Shown here: positions 35,078 through 44,150 of the stretch, piece after piece | Numbering within the stretch: position 1 is the first letter of the stretch | Layout of the letters: every line of letters starts with the position of its first letter | Notes under the pieces: generated by a model | Told to the model about the DNA's origin: nothing | The model's input: the letters and a program-made list of their open reading frames with translations, nothing else | Database searches by the model: none | NCBI RefSeq assembly: GCF_001682385.1 | Contig: NZ_CP016210.1 | Coordinates: 2,356,001 to 2,420,000, forward strand | Length of the DNA stretch: 64,000 nt | Source: Azoarcus olearius | Lineage (GTDB): Bacteria; Pseudomonadota; Gammaproteobacteria; Burkholderiales; Rhodocyclaceae | Direction of reading: 5' to 3' | Program-made: the position numbers and the translations under genes

Positions 35078-35107
35078 AGTATAGCGTCAAAACGCCCAGC
35101 CGGGCAA
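35078..35107 (-). promoter_or_regulatory. Candidate promoter of rimP-nusA-infB
   Basis: Minus strand: TTGCCC, an 18-base spacer, then TATACT. A start near 35070 would give a leader of about 140 bases containing the terminator hairpin. The -35 lies within the hairpin that follows rluB. Confidence 0.6.
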
Positions 35108-35116
35108 ACCGCCCGG
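35100..35116 (-). terminator. Hairpin downstream of rluB
   Basis: CCGGGC and GCCCGG pair round five bases, 39 bases beyond the rluB stop; the T tract (CTGGGCGTTTTG) is poor. It overlaps the -35 of the rimP promoter candidate. Confidence 0.35.
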
Positions 35117-35154
35117 AAAGGACGGCGGCCCGGCGCATGGCTCGGCAAGGGTGT

Positions 35155-36225
35155 TCAGCGTTCGTGCGGGAGGGTGTGATGCAAGCGCGGCGCCTTCTCC
35201 CGACGCGCCCCTCGCGCCGACGGATCGACGCGCGGCGGCGGCAGTCCGGCAAGCGCGCACACATCCGCTTCGGGCAACTCCATCCACATTCCCCGCTTCA
35301 GACGGGCCGGCAGTTCCACCGGGCCGTAACGGACGCGCATCAGCCGGCTCACGGTCAGGCCCACTGCCTCGAACATGCGGCGCACCTCACGGTTACGACC
35401 TTCCGCCAAGGTGACGCGATACCAGTGATTGACCCCTTCGCCTCCGGCATCGACGAGCGACAGGAAACGCGCCGGGCCGTCTTCGAGCTGAATACCATCC
35501 ACCAGCGACTGCCCCTGCTCCTCGGTCAGCTGACCCAGCAGCCGCACTGCGTACTCGCGCGTCAGCTCGTAACGCGGGTGCATCAGCCGGTTGGCCAGAT
35601 CGCCGTCGTTGGTAAACAGCAGCAAACCCGAGGTATTGAAGTCGAGGCGTCCGACCGCAAGCCAGCGCCCCTTGCGCAACAGCGGAAGGCGTTCGAATAC
35701 CGTCGGCCGGCCCTCCGGGTCGTCGCGCGACACAATCTCGCCTTCCGGCTTGTGGTAGACCAGCACGCGGGGCGAGCGCTGGGAGAAGCGCAGCGGAATC
35801 AACTTGCCGTTGAGCTTGACCCGGTCGCCCGGGCCAATCTTCTGCCCCAGCGACGCAGGCAGCCCATTGACGGAAATCCGCCCGGCGACCACCAGCTCCT
35901 CGATCTCGCGGCGCGAGGCGACGCCGGCTTGGGCAAGTACCTTCTGCAAGCGCTCGGGTTCGGCAAAAGTGGGGGCGGCAGGCGCGGGACGTCGCTCACC
36001 GCGGCGCGCGGACTCACCGGCATCCTGCGGGCTGCCGAGCGCCGATCGGTGCGCGTCCGGGCGCCGTTGCGGATCATCGCTGACCTGCTCTGGCGCGCGC
36101 CGGCGCGGTTCGCCGCGTACGGCGGCGGGCGCACCGGCCCGGCGCGTGTCGGCCGCGCCCTCAGGCCCCCGGCTCTTCTTCTGGGGCGGGCGCAGCGGGC
36201 GATTCGATTTGCGAGGTGTCGACAA
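35155..36225 (-). CDS. rluB: 23S rRNA pseudouridine synthase RluB
   Basis: A 356-residue enzyme that modifies U2605 of 23S rRNA. A basic, low-complexity N-terminal tail of about 90 residues precedes an S4 domain ([28 protein letters not shown]). The synthase domain follows, with [27 protein letters not shown] (catalytic Asp) and [16 protein letters not shown]. The called start is TTG 36225, which overlaps scpB by 65 bases; there is no in-frame ATG before the core, so the true start is uncertain and may lie downstream at another alternative codon. Confidence 0.92.
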   Translation of the reverse strand: MSTPRKSNRPLRPPQKKSRGPEGAADTRRAGAPAAVRGEPRRRAPEQVSDDPQRRPDAHRSALGSPQDAGESARRGERRPAPAAPTFAEPERLQKVLAQAGVASRREIEELVVAGRISVNGLPASLGQKIGPGDRVKLNGKLIPLRFSQRSPRVLVYHKPEGEIVSRDDPEGRPTVFERLPLLRKGRWLAVGRLDFNTSGLLLFTNDGDLANRLMHPRYELTREYAVRLLGQLTEEQGQSLVDGIQLEDGPARFLSLVDAGGEGVNHWYRVTLAEGRNREVRRMFEAVGLTVSRLMRVRYGPVELPARLKRGMWMELPEADVCALAGLPPPRVDPSARGARREKAPRLHHTLPHER

Positions 36226-36769
36226 GGTCCATGATCCTTTCGATTTCGGCCAGCGCAGGCAGCTCGGTGAGGCTGCGCAGGCCCATGTCGTCCAGGAAGC
36301 GGCGGGTGGTCGCGAACAATGCCGGCCGACCCGGGGTGTCGCGATGGCCGACGATATCGACCCAGCCGCGAGCTTCCAGTGTTTTCAATACGTTGGCGGA
36401 AACCGCCACGCCGCGAATATCTTCGATGTCACCCCGGGTGACGGGTTGACGGTAGGCGATGATCGCGAGCGTTTCCATCACCGCCCTGGAATACCGGGGC
36501 GGCCTTTCATCCTTCAGCCGGTCGAGGTAAGACTGGCAGTCCGGCCGGGTCTGGAAGCGCCAGCCGCTGGCGAGCAGCACCAGTTCGACACCACGATCGG
36601 CGGCGGACCAGTCGGCGCGCAACTCCTCCACCAGGCGGCGTACGACATCCGGCCCCGGGTCCTCATCGAACAGGCGACGCAGGGTGCCAACCGGCAGCGG
36701 CGCAGTCGCCGCGAGCAAGGCTGCCTCGATGATGCGCTTGTACCGCTCAGGCGTCGACGCAGGTTCCAT
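36161..36769 (-). CDS. scpB: Segregation and condensation protein B
   Basis: A 202-residue winged-helix protein, subunit of the SMC-ScpAB condensin. It shows [52 protein letters not shown] and [18 protein letters not shown]. The Glu/Pro-rich tail overlaps the start of rluB. The ATG overlaps the end of scpA by 23 bases. smc is not in the window. Confidence 0.95.
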   Translation of the reverse strand: MEPASTPERYKRIIEAALLAATAPLPVGTLRRLFDEDPGPDVVRRLVEELRADWSAADRGVELVLLASGWRFQTRPDCQSYLDRLKDERPPRYSRAVMETLAIIAYRQPVTRGDIEDIRGVAVSANVLKTLEARGWVDIVGHRDTPGRPALFATTRRFLDDMGLRSLTELPALAEIERIMDLVDTSQIESPAAPAPEEEPGA

Positions 36770-37577
36770 CTGCCAGCTTCACGTAAATAGGCGCGAAGGC
36801 CTCGTTCTGCGTCACTTCGACCAGTTTCTCCTTGACCAGCTCGAGCACGGCCAGGAACGACACCACCAGCCCGGGCGTACCGAGGGCAAGGTCGAAAAGG
36901 CGCTCGAAGGCCACGAACTCGCCGTCGCCCAGCATACGCAGGATGGCGGTCATGTGTTCGCGCACCGACAGCTGTTCGCGCCCTACGCGATGGTGCTGGG
37001 TCAACTTCGCCTTCTTCATGATCCGGAGCCAGGCGACCTGCAGATCATGCAGGCTGACCTCCGGCTGGCGCTCCACCACCTTTTCCGCAACGAACACCCC
37101 GACCCACTCGAAGTCGCGCTCAGCGCGCGGGAGCAGATCGAGGCGGCCCGCGGCGAGTTTCATCTGCTCGTACTCAAGCAACCGGCGCACCAGCTCGGCG
37201 CGCGGGTCTTCCTCGTCCTCATGTTCGCGCGGGGGGCGCGGCAGCAGCATGCGCGACTTGATTTCGAGCAGCATCGCCGCCATCAGCAGGTATTCCGCCG
37301 CGAGTTCGAGATTGCTGGCCCGCATCGCCTCGACATACTCGAGATATTGCGCCGTCAGTGGCGCCATCGGGATATCGAGCACGTTGAGATTGGCCTTGCG
37401 AATCAGGTAAAGCAGCAAGTCCAGCGGCCCCTCGAAGGCTTCCAGGAAAACCTGAAGCGCGTCAGGCGGAATGTACAGATCCTTCGGCAGCTCGAGCATC
37501 GGTTCGCCGTACAGGCGAGCGACGGCTTCGATATCGCCGAGCTGTTCTACCGGCGCGAGGTCGAGAGGCAGATTCAT
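36747..37577 (-). CDS. scpA: Segregation and condensation protein A
   Basis: A 276-residue kleisin that bridges the SMC heads. The N-terminal [20 protein letters not shown] motif and [17 protein letters not shown], followed by [20 protein letters not shown], are diagnostic. The C-terminal winged helix contains [20 protein letters not shown]. It starts 25 bases after the M50 protease gene and is co-directional with scpB and rluB. Confidence 0.95.
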   Translation of the reverse strand: MNLPLDLAPVEQLGDIEAVARLYGEPMLELPKDLYIPPDALQVFLEAFEGPLDLLLYLIRKANLNVLDIPMAPLTAQYLEYVEAMRASNLELAAEYLLMAAMLLEIKSRMLLPRPPREHEDEEDPRAELVRRLLEYEQMKLAAGRLDLLPRAERDFEWVGVFVAEKVVERQPEVSLHDLQVAWLRIMKKAKLTQHHRVGREQLSVREHMTAILRMLGDGEFVAFERLFDLALGTPGLVVSFLAVLELVKEKLVEVTQNEAFAPIYVKLADGTCVDA

Positions 37578-37602
37578 GGTTGCGCAGTCGGACGATGCCG
37601 GC

Positions 37603-38262
37603 TCAGAGCCCGATCAGCGACGCGAGCAAGAAACGGAAGCCCGCGACAAAGGGCCACAGCACCGTGCCCAGCAGCCCGGTCGCCAGCAGCAACAGCAGGA
37701 TCGGGAAGCCGAAGGGCTCGAGCCGCGCGTACGACCAGGCGAGCCGGCCAGGCAGCAGGCTGACGGCAATGCGCCCGCCATCGAGCGGCGGGATCGGCAG
37801 CAGGTTGAGCACCATCAGCACGGTATTGATCTGCATGCCCGCGTCCGCCATCTTCATCATCGGCACCGTGTACGTGCCGTGCGGCATGCCCGCCGCTAGC
37901 TTGAACAACACGGCCCACCCCAATGCCATCAGCAGGTTCACAAAAGGCCCTGCTGCGGCCACCCACAGCATGTCCGCCTTGGGGCGGCGCAGACGGCCGA
38001 AATCGACAGGCACCGGTTTGGCCCAACCGAACAGAATGCCGCCCCCCGCCAGGAACGTGCTCGCCGCAAGAATCGCGATCGGCACCAGTACCGTGCCGAC
38101 CGGGTCGATGTGCTTGAGCGGATTGAGCGTGATGCGCCCGGCCAGGTGCGCCGTCGGATCGCCGAAATAGCGCGCGACATAGCCGTGCGCGGCTTCGTGC
38201 AGCGTGATGGCAAGCAGCACGGGCAACGCCCAGATGGCAAGCGTGGGGATCAGCGAATCCAT
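37603..38262 (-). CDS. M50/site-2-type membrane metalloprotease
   Basis: A 219-residue protein with about six membrane segments. HEAAHGY in the first helix region supplies the HExxH zinc site, and NLLPIPPLDGGR near residue 165 supplies the third ligand Asp. This is the short rhomboid-adjacent M50 group (YfhR/SpoIVFB-like) without PDZ domains. Substrates are unknown. It is 46 bases downstream of the YciO-type gene. I use the ATG at 38262, before the first hydrophobic segment. Confidence 0.9.
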   Translation of the reverse strand: MDSLIPTLAIWALPVLLAITLHEAAHGYVARYFGDPTAHLAGRITLNPLKHIDPVGTVLVPIAILAASTFLAGGGILFGWAKPVPVDFGRLRRPKADMLWVAAAGPFVNLLMALGWAVLFKLAAGMPHGTYTVPMMKMADAGMQINTVLMVLNLLPIPPLDGGRIAVSLLPGRLAWSYARLEPFGFPILLLLLATGLLGTVLWPFVAGFRFLLASLIGL

Positions 38263-38308
38263 GGGTGGGCGCGTAGGAAAGCGCGCGATTCTAGCAGAGG
38301 GCGTCCAA

Positions 38309-38941
38309 TCAGGGCGCCTCCAGGCCAAGCGGTGCAAGCTCGCCGCGGCCAGCGCGCACCAGTACCGGCACGCCGGAGGTGAGATCGACCACGGTGGTCG
38401 CCTCCGGACCGCAGAAGCCGGCTTCGATCACCAGATCGACCTGCTTTTCCAGCCGGTCGCGAATCTCCTCCGGGTCGGTCAGGGGCAGATCTTCGTCGGG
38501 CAGCAGCAGCGTCGAAGACAGAAGCGGCTCGCCGAGCTCGGCCAGCAGCGCGGAAACCACCGCATGTTCGGGAATCCGCAGGCCGATCGTCTTGCGTTTC
38601 GGATGCAGCACACGCCGCGGCAACTCGCGGGTGCCTTCGAGAATGAAAGTGTACGCACCGGGCGTCACCGCCTTCAGCAAACGGTACTGGCTGTTGTCGA
38701 CCCTCGCGTAGGTTGCAATCTCCGACAGGTCGCGGCACAGCAGCGTGAATTGGTGACGCTCGTCCACCCCGCGGATGCGGCGTATCCGCTCCAGCAGCGG
38801 CGCATCGCCGGTGTGGCCGCCCAGTGCGTAGGCAGAGTCGGTGGGAAAGGCGACAAGGCCGCCGCCGCGGATGATCTCCGCGGCCTGACGGATGAGGCGC
38901 GGTTGTGGTTGGTCGGGGTGCAGGGAAAAGAACTGGGCCAT
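38309..38941 (-). CDS. yciO: Sua5/YrdC-fold protein of the YciO type
   Basis: A 210-residue soluble protein. GGLVAFPTDSAYALGG, FTLLCRDLSEIATYARV, PGAYTFILEG, KTIGLRIPEH and ATTVVDLTSG are the YrdC-fold RNA-binding motifs. The length and FFSLHPDQPQPRLI start match YciO rather than the threonylcarbamoyl-AMP synthases TsaC or Sua5, and its biochemical role is less certain. The next gene upstream is an RNase AM homologue, the same pair found in enterobacteria. Confidence 0.88.
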   Translation of the reverse strand: MAQFFSLHPDQPQPRLIRQAAEIIRGGGLVAFPTDSAYALGGHTGDAPLLERIRRIRGVDERHQFTLLCRDLSEIATYARVDNSQYRLLKAVTPGAYTFILEGTRELPRRVLHPKRKTIGLRIPEHAVVSALLAELGEPLLSSTLLLPDEDLPLTDPEEIRDRLEKQVDLVIEAGFCGPEATTVVDLTSGVPVLVRAGRGELAPLGLEAP

Positions 38942-38948
38942 GATGGGG

Positions 38949-39800
38949 TCAGGATGGAATCAGCCGGGACCAGACCGGTACGAGGTCGGGCGGCAGTGGT
39001 GGGCAGCGGCCGACGTCCACCGGGCTTTCGGTGTCACCGTGGAAATCGGAAGCACGGGAGGCCAACAACCCATGCACGCGTGCCGTGTGGGCAAATCGAC
39101 GGGTTTCATCGTCGTTATGCGCGCCCGACACCACTTCCACGGCCTCGCCGCCCGCCGCGACGAAACGCTCGAACAAGCGCTGCATGTTGGCCGATGACAG
39201 CCGGTAGCGGGCAGGATGCGCGACCACCGCGACGCCACCCGCCGCACGAATCCAGCCGACCGCGTCCTCGAGGACGGCCCATTCGTGCTCCACAAAACCG
39301 GGCTTGCCGCGCACGAGGTAGTGGTCGAACACGGTCTTCACGTCCGGCATCAAGCCGATGGCCACCATGTGACGGGCAAAGTGCGCACGACCGACGAGGT
39401 TCGGGTTGCGGGCAAAGCGGCGTGCGCCTTCCAGCGCGCCGCGGATGCCGACGCGCGCCAGCTCTTCGGCCATCACGCGGGCGCGCGCGTCGCGGCCGCT
39501 GCGCACTTGCTGCAGCCCGCCGCGCAGCGCGGCGTTGGCCGGGTCGACGCCGAGGCCGACGATGTGGATGGTTTCACCGGCGAAGGAGACGGATATCTCG
39601 ACCCCCGGCACGAAGCCGAGACCGAGCGCTGCGGCCGTTGCGCCCGCCGCAGCGAGTCCGCCCAATTCGTCGTGATCCGTCAGCGCGAGCAGGTCGGCGC
39701 CGTTGCGATGAGCGCGGCCCACCACTTCCTCGGGCGACAACCAGCCATCCGACACGGTGGAGTGGCAGTGCAGATCGACGTTCAGGCCGTGGATATCCAT
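38949..39800 (-). CDS. rnm: PHP-domain 5'-3' exoribonuclease / 3',5'-nucleotide phosphatase (RNase AM, YciV)
   Basis: A 283-residue metalloenzyme. VDLHCHSTVSDGWLSPEEV near residue 8, LALTDHDELGGL and FVPGVEISVSF give PHP motifs I-III; VAHPARY and SRASDFHGDTE give the later metal ligands. The YciV group trims 5' ends of 5S and other rRNAs and hydrolyses pAp-type nucleotides. Synteny with yciO supports the name. The ATG at 39800 is chosen since upstream frame sequence lacks family features. Confidence 0.9.
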   Translation of the reverse strand: MDIHGLNVDLHCHSTVSDGWLSPEEVVGRAHRNGADLLALTDHDELGGLAAAGATAAALGLGFVPGVEISVSFAGETIHIVGLGVDPANAALRGGLQQVRSGRDARARVMAEELARVGIRGALEGARRFARNPNLVGRAHFARHMVAIGLMPDVKTVFDHYLVRGKPGFVEHEWAVLEDAVGWIRAAGGVAVVAHPARYRLSSANMQRLFERFVAAGGEAVEVVSGAHNDDETRRFAHTARVHGLLASRASDFHGDTESPVDVGRCPPLPPDLVPVWSRLIPS

Positions 39801-39807
39801 GACGGTT

Positions 39808-40680
39808 CTACTCCGACTGAACAAGGAAGGCCTCGATCGCGGCAGCCACCTGTCCCGGCTGGTCGTGATGAAGGTTGTGGCCGGCATCGTCGATCCGGAC
39901 GAGGCGGAAATCGCGGAAGCAGGCCTGCGCCGAGGCGTGGATATCGTCGCTTACACCGACACGGTGCCGCAGCGCGGCATCGGCCGGCTCGATCCACATG
40001 ACCGGCGCGGTCGCGCGGCGCCAGCATGCCTCCGACTCGCCACGGCGATACAACACAGGGCTGATCCGGCGATGCGCGGGATCAGCCGCCCAGCGCACCG
40101 ATCCGTCTGCCGCGCCTTCGCCTAGTTGGCGGGCAAGCCAGGCTGCGCGCTCGGGAGCGAGCCGGGGATTCTCCGCACGAAGGCGTTCGGCCAGCGCCTC
40201 GAAATCGGGGTAATCGCGAAAGCCGCTGGCCCGCTCCAGTTGCGCCAGCCACTTCTCGTAGCGCCCCGGGGCCTCGTCCGCCGCGTGATCCGCCAGCCCG
40301 AAGGCGTCGAGTGCCACCAGGCGATCAACGCGCGCGGGGCGAACGCCTGCATAAAGGCAGGCGACGTTGCCCCCCATGCTGTGGCCCACCAGCCGGGCCG
40401 GCCGGTCTGGCTCTTCCATTCTCAGCAAGGCGTCGAGGTCGGCGAGGTAATCCGGGAACCAATAGGTATCGCCGCCGCGCGCGGACGCGCCGAAGCCGCG
40501 CCAGTCCGGCGCGATGACATGCCAATCGCGCTCGAACGCGTCGACCACGAACTGGAACGACGCCGAGACATCCATCCAGCCATGAAGCATGAACACACGC
40601 GGCGCGCCCGGCGTACCCCATTCGCGCAAGTGGTAGCGCAGGCCACGGACATCGACGAATCTGCTGCGGCAAGGTTTCAT
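39808..40680 (-). CDS. Alpha/beta-hydrolase
   Basis: A 290-residue soluble hydrolase. FMLHGWMDVSASF provides the oxyanion HG motif, LVGHSMGGNVACLYAG the nucleophile elbow Ser, and DDAGHNLHHDQP the catalytic His. It begins the run that leads through rnm, yciO and the M50 gene to scpAB. Substrate is unknown. ATG 40680 is preferred; ATG 40710 has AAGG directly abutting it and is less likely. Confidence 0.88.
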   Translation of the reverse strand: MKPCRSRFVDVRGLRYHLREWGTPGAPRVFMLHGWMDVSASFQFVVDAFERDWHVIAPDWRGFGASARGGDTYWFPDYLADLDALLRMEEPDRPARLVGHSMGGNVACLYAGVRPARVDRLVALDAFGLADHAADEAPGRYEKWLAQLERASGFRDYPDFEALAERLRAENPRLAPERAAWLARQLGEGAADGSVRWAADPAHRRISPVLYRRGESEACWRRATAPVMWIEPADAALRHRVGVSDDIHASAQACFRDFRLVRIDDAGHNLHHDQPGQVAAAIEAFLVQSE

Positions 40681-40774
40681 CCGGGGATGATAGCAAACGC
40701 ACCGCAACATCCTTCATGACCCTGCTCTCGTGTGCGATCATCGCGCGCTCTATAACCACATCCAGAGCATGGTC

Positions 40775-41071
40775 ATGAGCACCGCTGAAACCATCACGCG
40801 TTACTTCGTCACCTACAGCGGCGTCAAGCTGCCCTTCAAGCTGGTGAACGAGCTTGGAGATAGCGAGCTCGACAACCGCAACACCTTTTTCCGCGGCTAT
40901 TTCGATGCGGAAGGCCGTCTTACCGGCTTCGACAAGATGGTGTACGGCGAACTCGAACTCGCGCATCGCTACACCTATCACGCCAACGGGGCGCTGCAGC
41001 ACGCCGAAATCACCGATGCCGACGACGAACTGACCGTGCTCGACTTCGACGAAACGGGCCAGCCCACCTGA
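40775..41071 (+). CDS. Small conserved hypothetical protein
   Basis: A 98-residue acidic protein with no signal peptide. The core reads RYFVTYSGVKLPFKLVN, NRNTFFRGYFDAEGRL and YHANGALQHAEI; it resembles a small DUF family (possibly DUF6156) of proteobacteria, which I cannot confirm. Function is unknown. The start could also be ATG 40769. Confidence 0.75.
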   Translation: MSTAETITRYFVTYSGVKLPFKLVNELGDSELDNRNTFFRGYFDAEGRLTGFDKMVYGELELAHRYTYHANGALQHAEITDADDELTVLDFDETGQPT

Positions 41072-41132
41072 CCCGCTCCCGAGGTCCGGTGCGCGGGGAT
41101 ATCATCGGCGGCATTCCCGATGGCCGCCGTCC

Positions 41133-41432
41133 ATGTCTTGCCTCCCGCCGTCCACCTCACCTGCCGCGCAGCCGCAGGAGCCTCCCAAGGGCGAGTTGCG
41201 CCGCTGCCCCACCTGCAACCGCTGGGGCGGCGTGCGCCGCCTGGCGGATGACGGCCACAGCGTGGAACTCGACCCCGTACATCCAAAAGGGCCGTGCCAG
41301 GAAGGCCCGTGGCACGGCTCGCTGCGCGGCCCGCGCAACGCCTGCGGCCAGTGGCTGCAGTGGTCTGCGATCGTGACCGCACCCGCCGACGCTTCCGCTC
41401 CCTCGGCCGAAACGAAAGCGCCGCCCCGGTAG
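41133..41432 (+). CDS. Small Cys-containing hypothetical protein
   Basis: A 99-residue protein with CPTCNRWGGVRRLADDG near residue 25 and further Cys residues at about 55 and 71, giving a possible zinc site. The ends are Pro/Ala-rich. It lies 61 bases after the previous small gene and 34 before the dehydrogenase gene, with plausible codon use. I do not recognise the family; it could be a real small gene or, less likely, a chance frame. Confidence 0.6.
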   Translation: MSCLPPSTSPAAQPQEPPKGELRRCPTCNRWGGVRRLADDGHSVELDPVHPKGPCQEGPWHGSLRGPRNACGQWLQWSAIVTAPADASAPSAETKAPPR

Positions 41433-41466
41433 TCCACCGCACATCCGTCGTTGCCGGAGTGCTGCC

Positions 41467-42972
41467 GTGGACGCCACCTCCCTGCTCATCCGTTTCGGAC
41501 TTTCGCCAGAGACGTTGCATGGCGGCGAACTGGAAGTCCGCTCGCCCATCGACGGCCGCACCATTGCGCAATTGCGCCCCGCATCGCATCGCGAAACCGA
41601 TGCAGCGATAGGGCGTGCGCACGAGGCCTGGCTCGAATGGCGCACGGCTCCAGCGCCGGCCCGGGGCACGCTGGTGCGCCACTACGCGGATGCCTTGCGC
41701 CGCCACAAGACGGCCCTGGCCGAGCTGATTACGCTGGAAAGCGGCAAGATCCGGCAGGAATCCCTCGGTGAAGTGCAGGAAATGATCGACATCTGCGATT
41801 TCGCCGCCGGCCTGTCCCGCCAGTTGCATGGTCTCACCATCGCGAGCGAACGCCCCGGACATCGGCTGCAGGAACTCTGGCATCCGGCCGGCGTCGTCGG
41901 CGTAATCAGCGCGTTCAATTTTCCTGCTGCCGTCTGGGCCTGGAACGCCGCGCTCGCCTGGGTGTGCGGTGACACGGTGATCTGGAAACCTTCACCGCGC
42001 ACGCCACTCACGGCGCTGGCCTGCGCCTCCTTGTTCAATGACGCCTGCGCGACCCACAGCCAAGGGTGCGAGGGACTGCTCGAAGTCCTGATCGGGGGCA
42101 ACGAACCGGCTCGACAACTCGCAGCCGACCGGCGTGTTGCCGTCCTGTCCGCGACGGGCTCAACCGCGATGGGACGCGAAATCGCACCTGTCGTCGCGTC
42201 GCGATTCGGCCGCAGCATTCTCGAACTCGGGGGTAACAACGCCGCGATCGTGACGCCCAGCGCCGATCTCGACCTGACCGAGCGCGCGGTGCTGTTCGCC
42301 GCCGCGGGAACCGCCGGCCAGCGCTGCACGACGCTGCGCCGCCTGATCGTGCACGAACACATCCACGACACCCTCCTCGCCCGCTTGCAGGCGGCATGGG
42401 CGCAGTTGCGGATCGGTAATCCGATGGAGCCGGACGTGCTCGTCGGCCCACTGATCGACGCCTCGGCAGGTGAAGCGATGACGGCCGCGCTGGCGGAAGC
42501 GGAAGCCGAGGGAGGCCGCGTATTCGGAGGCGAGGCATACGCGGTGCCGGGTCTGGGCAGTGGGTGTTATCGCCGTCCCGCCCTCGTGGCAATGCCCGCG
42601 CAGACGCCGGTGGTGATGCGCGAGACCTTCGCGCCGATACTCTATGTGCTGCGCTACCGAACGCTGGAAGACGCCATCGAGATGAACAATGCGGTCCCGC
42701 AGGGTCTCGCCTCCGCCATCTTCACGCGCGACCTGGGCGAGGCCGAAGCATTCATCTCCGCGAGCGGAAGCGACTGCGGAATCGTCAACGTCAACACCGG
42801 CCCTTCCGGTGCGGAAATCGGCGGCGCCTTTGGCGGCGAAAAGGACACCGGGGGCGGGCGTGAAGCCGGGTCGGACGTGTGGAAGACCTACATGCGGCGC
42901 GCCACCTGCACCATCAATGGTAGTGGCAGCCTTCCGCTGGCACAGGGAATCCGGTTCGGCCCGGCCCGTTAA
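41467..42972 (+). CDS. ALDH7-type aldehyde dehydrogenase (aminoadipate-semialdehyde dehydrogenase-like)
   Basis: A 501-residue NAD-dependent enzyme starting with GTG. The family motifs are VVGVISAFNFPAAVWAWNAA, WKPSPRTPLTA, LELGGNN with catalytic Glu253, and FAAAGTAGQRCTTLRRL with catalytic Cys287. NTGPSGAEIGGAFGGEKDTG near the C-terminus is typical of the antiquitin (ALDH7) group, which oxidises alpha-aminoadipate semialdehyde in lysine degradation. No lysine catabolic partner is adjacent, so the substrate is an inference. Its stop overlaps that of the convergent GTPase gene by four bases. Confidence 0.9.
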   Translation: MDATSLLIRFGLSPETLHGGELEVRSPIDGRTIAQLRPASHRETDAAIGRAHEAWLEWRTAPAPARGTLVRHYADALRRHKTALAELITLESGKIRQESLGEVQEMIDICDFAAGLSRQLHGLTIASERPGHRLQELWHPAGVVGVISAFNFPAAVWAWNAALAWVCGDTVIWKPSPRTPLTALACASLFNDACATHSQGCEGLLEVLIGGNEPARQLAADRRVAVLSATGSTAMGREIAPVVASRFGRSILELGGNNAAIVTPSADLDLTERAVLFAAAGTAGQRCTTLRRLIVHEHIHDTLLARLQAAWAQLRIGNPMEPDVLVGPLIDASAGEAMTAALAEAEAEGGRVFGGEAYAVPGLGSGCYRRPALVAMPAQTPVVMRETFAPILYVLRYRTLEDAIEMNNAVPQGLASAIFTRDLGEAEAFISASGSDCGIVNVNTGPSGAEIGGAFGGEKDTGGGREAGSDVWKTYMRRATCTINGSGSLPLAQGIRFGPAR

Positions 42973-43871
42973 CCCTGATCGTCGTCCGCCGGCGCCTCTG
43001 CGGCTGCAGCTGCGGCATCGGCCAGCATCCGGGCGCGGGTATCCGGCGTTTCAAGACTGATCCGGCCGAGTGCGCCGCTCCGGTAGTCGGTCAGCAGTAC
43101 CTGTGCCGCCTTTTCCAGGTCCAGCCCGCCGCCCTTCGTGCGGCATCCCCGGCGCAGCCCCACCGCCTCGACCACACCGGGGCCATCCATTTGCGCGGGA
43201 TCGATCTTGTAGCGCGCCTGCAGCAGCGCCGGGTAGCGCACCAGCAGGATGCCCGCCAGGAAGGCCGCCACCTCTTCGTCGATGACCGCGTTGCGGCCGA
43301 TGGCGTGGCTGGCGGCAAGCATGAAACCGTCCGCGTCATGCTCGATCTTCGGCCACATCAGGCCCGGCGTGTCGGTCAGGGTCATGCCGGGGCCGAGGTC
43401 CAGCGTCTGCAACTGCTTCGTCACCGCGGGCTCGTCACCCACCGCCGCCACCTTACGCTTGAGCAGCGCGTTCATGATGGTGGATTTGCCGACGTTCGGA
43501 ATGCCCATGATCATCATGCGCAGCGGCTTCGTGCCGTCATCGCGGTGTGGCGCCAGCATGCGGCACAGCGCCGGAATGCGTGCGACATCCGCCGGCTTCT
43601 TGGCCGATATGGCGACGGCCTTGACGTTCGGCTGGCGATTGTAGAAATCCATCCATGCCTTGGTCGCCGCCGGATCGGCCAGATCCACCTTGTTCAGCAG
43701 CTTCAGGCAGGGCCGGTTCCGGAACCGGCGCAACTCACCAATCATCGGGTTGCTGCTGGCTTCGGGCAGGCGGGCATCGGTCACTTCGATCACGACGTCG
43801 ATCGCGGCGAGCATTTCGGCCGCTTTCTTCCGCGCGGAATTCATGTGACCGGGGAACCACTGAATGGGCAT
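42969..43871 (-). CDS. Circularly permuted ribosome-assembly GTPase (YlqF/RbgA type)
   Basis: A 300-residue GTPase in which the motif order is permuted: G4 LNKVDL near residue 58 precedes G1 GIPNVGKST near 124 and G3 DTPGLMWPK. The N-terminal MPIQWFPGHMNSARKKA is the YlqF hallmark. RbgA in Bacillus drives late 50S assembly, so a similar role is expected. The C-terminal tail is Ala/Asp-rich. Confidence 0.93.
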   Translation of the reverse strand: MPIQWFPGHMNSARKKAAEMLAAIDVVIEVTDARLPEASSNPMIGELRRFRNRPCLKLLNKVDLADPAATKAWMDFYNRQPNVKAVAISAKKPADVARIPALCRMLAPHRDDGTKPLRMMIMGIPNVGKSTIMNALLKRKVAAVGDEPAVTKQLQTLDLGPGMTLTDTPGLMWPKIEHDADGFMLAASHAIGRNAVIDEEVAAFLAGILLVRYPALLQARYKIDPAQMDGPGVVEAVGLRRGCRTKGGGLDLEKAAQVLLTDYRSGALGRISLETPDTRARMLADAAAAAAEAPADDDQG

Positions 43872-43948
43872 TGTTCGTCCAGACGTACTTGGGGTCCGCC
43901 ATTATCCATCGCGCGGCGAAACCGAGCGAAACCTGGCGAGACAAATAA

Positions 43949-43964
43949 ATCACCTTGGCGTGAT
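43949..43964. repeat. Short inverted repeat upstream of csp
   Basis: ATCAC-CTTGGC-GTGAT is a small dyad about 190 bases before the csp start, in the 279-base gap that must hold the csp promoter and leader. I could not place that promoter with confidence. Confidence 0.3.
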
Positions 43965-44150
43965 GAAACCGTGTATCGTGCCCCCTGCAGTCGATTCAAG
44001 CAGTGGATGTCCTGGTGGTTTCTTCTCCGCGTGTTCGCTCCGCGATAAATTCCGGTTCCGAACCTTCCGGTCTGATTCCCTCGATACGTTTCTTGATCGC
44101 TCCTGCACGTTGGGGCGCAAGCCTTATTTTCATATCATCGGAACGAAAAA

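Noticed and set aside
35078-35107. Reading the rimP leader hairpin as simply the rluB terminator
   Set aside because: It is about 180 bases beyond the rluB stop and downstream of a good promoter for rimP, so it must lie in the rimP transcript if that promoter is used; it may still also stop rluB read-through.
43955-43979. TTGGCG ... TATCGT as the csp promoter
   Set aside because: The spacer is only 13 bases, too short for sigma-70.
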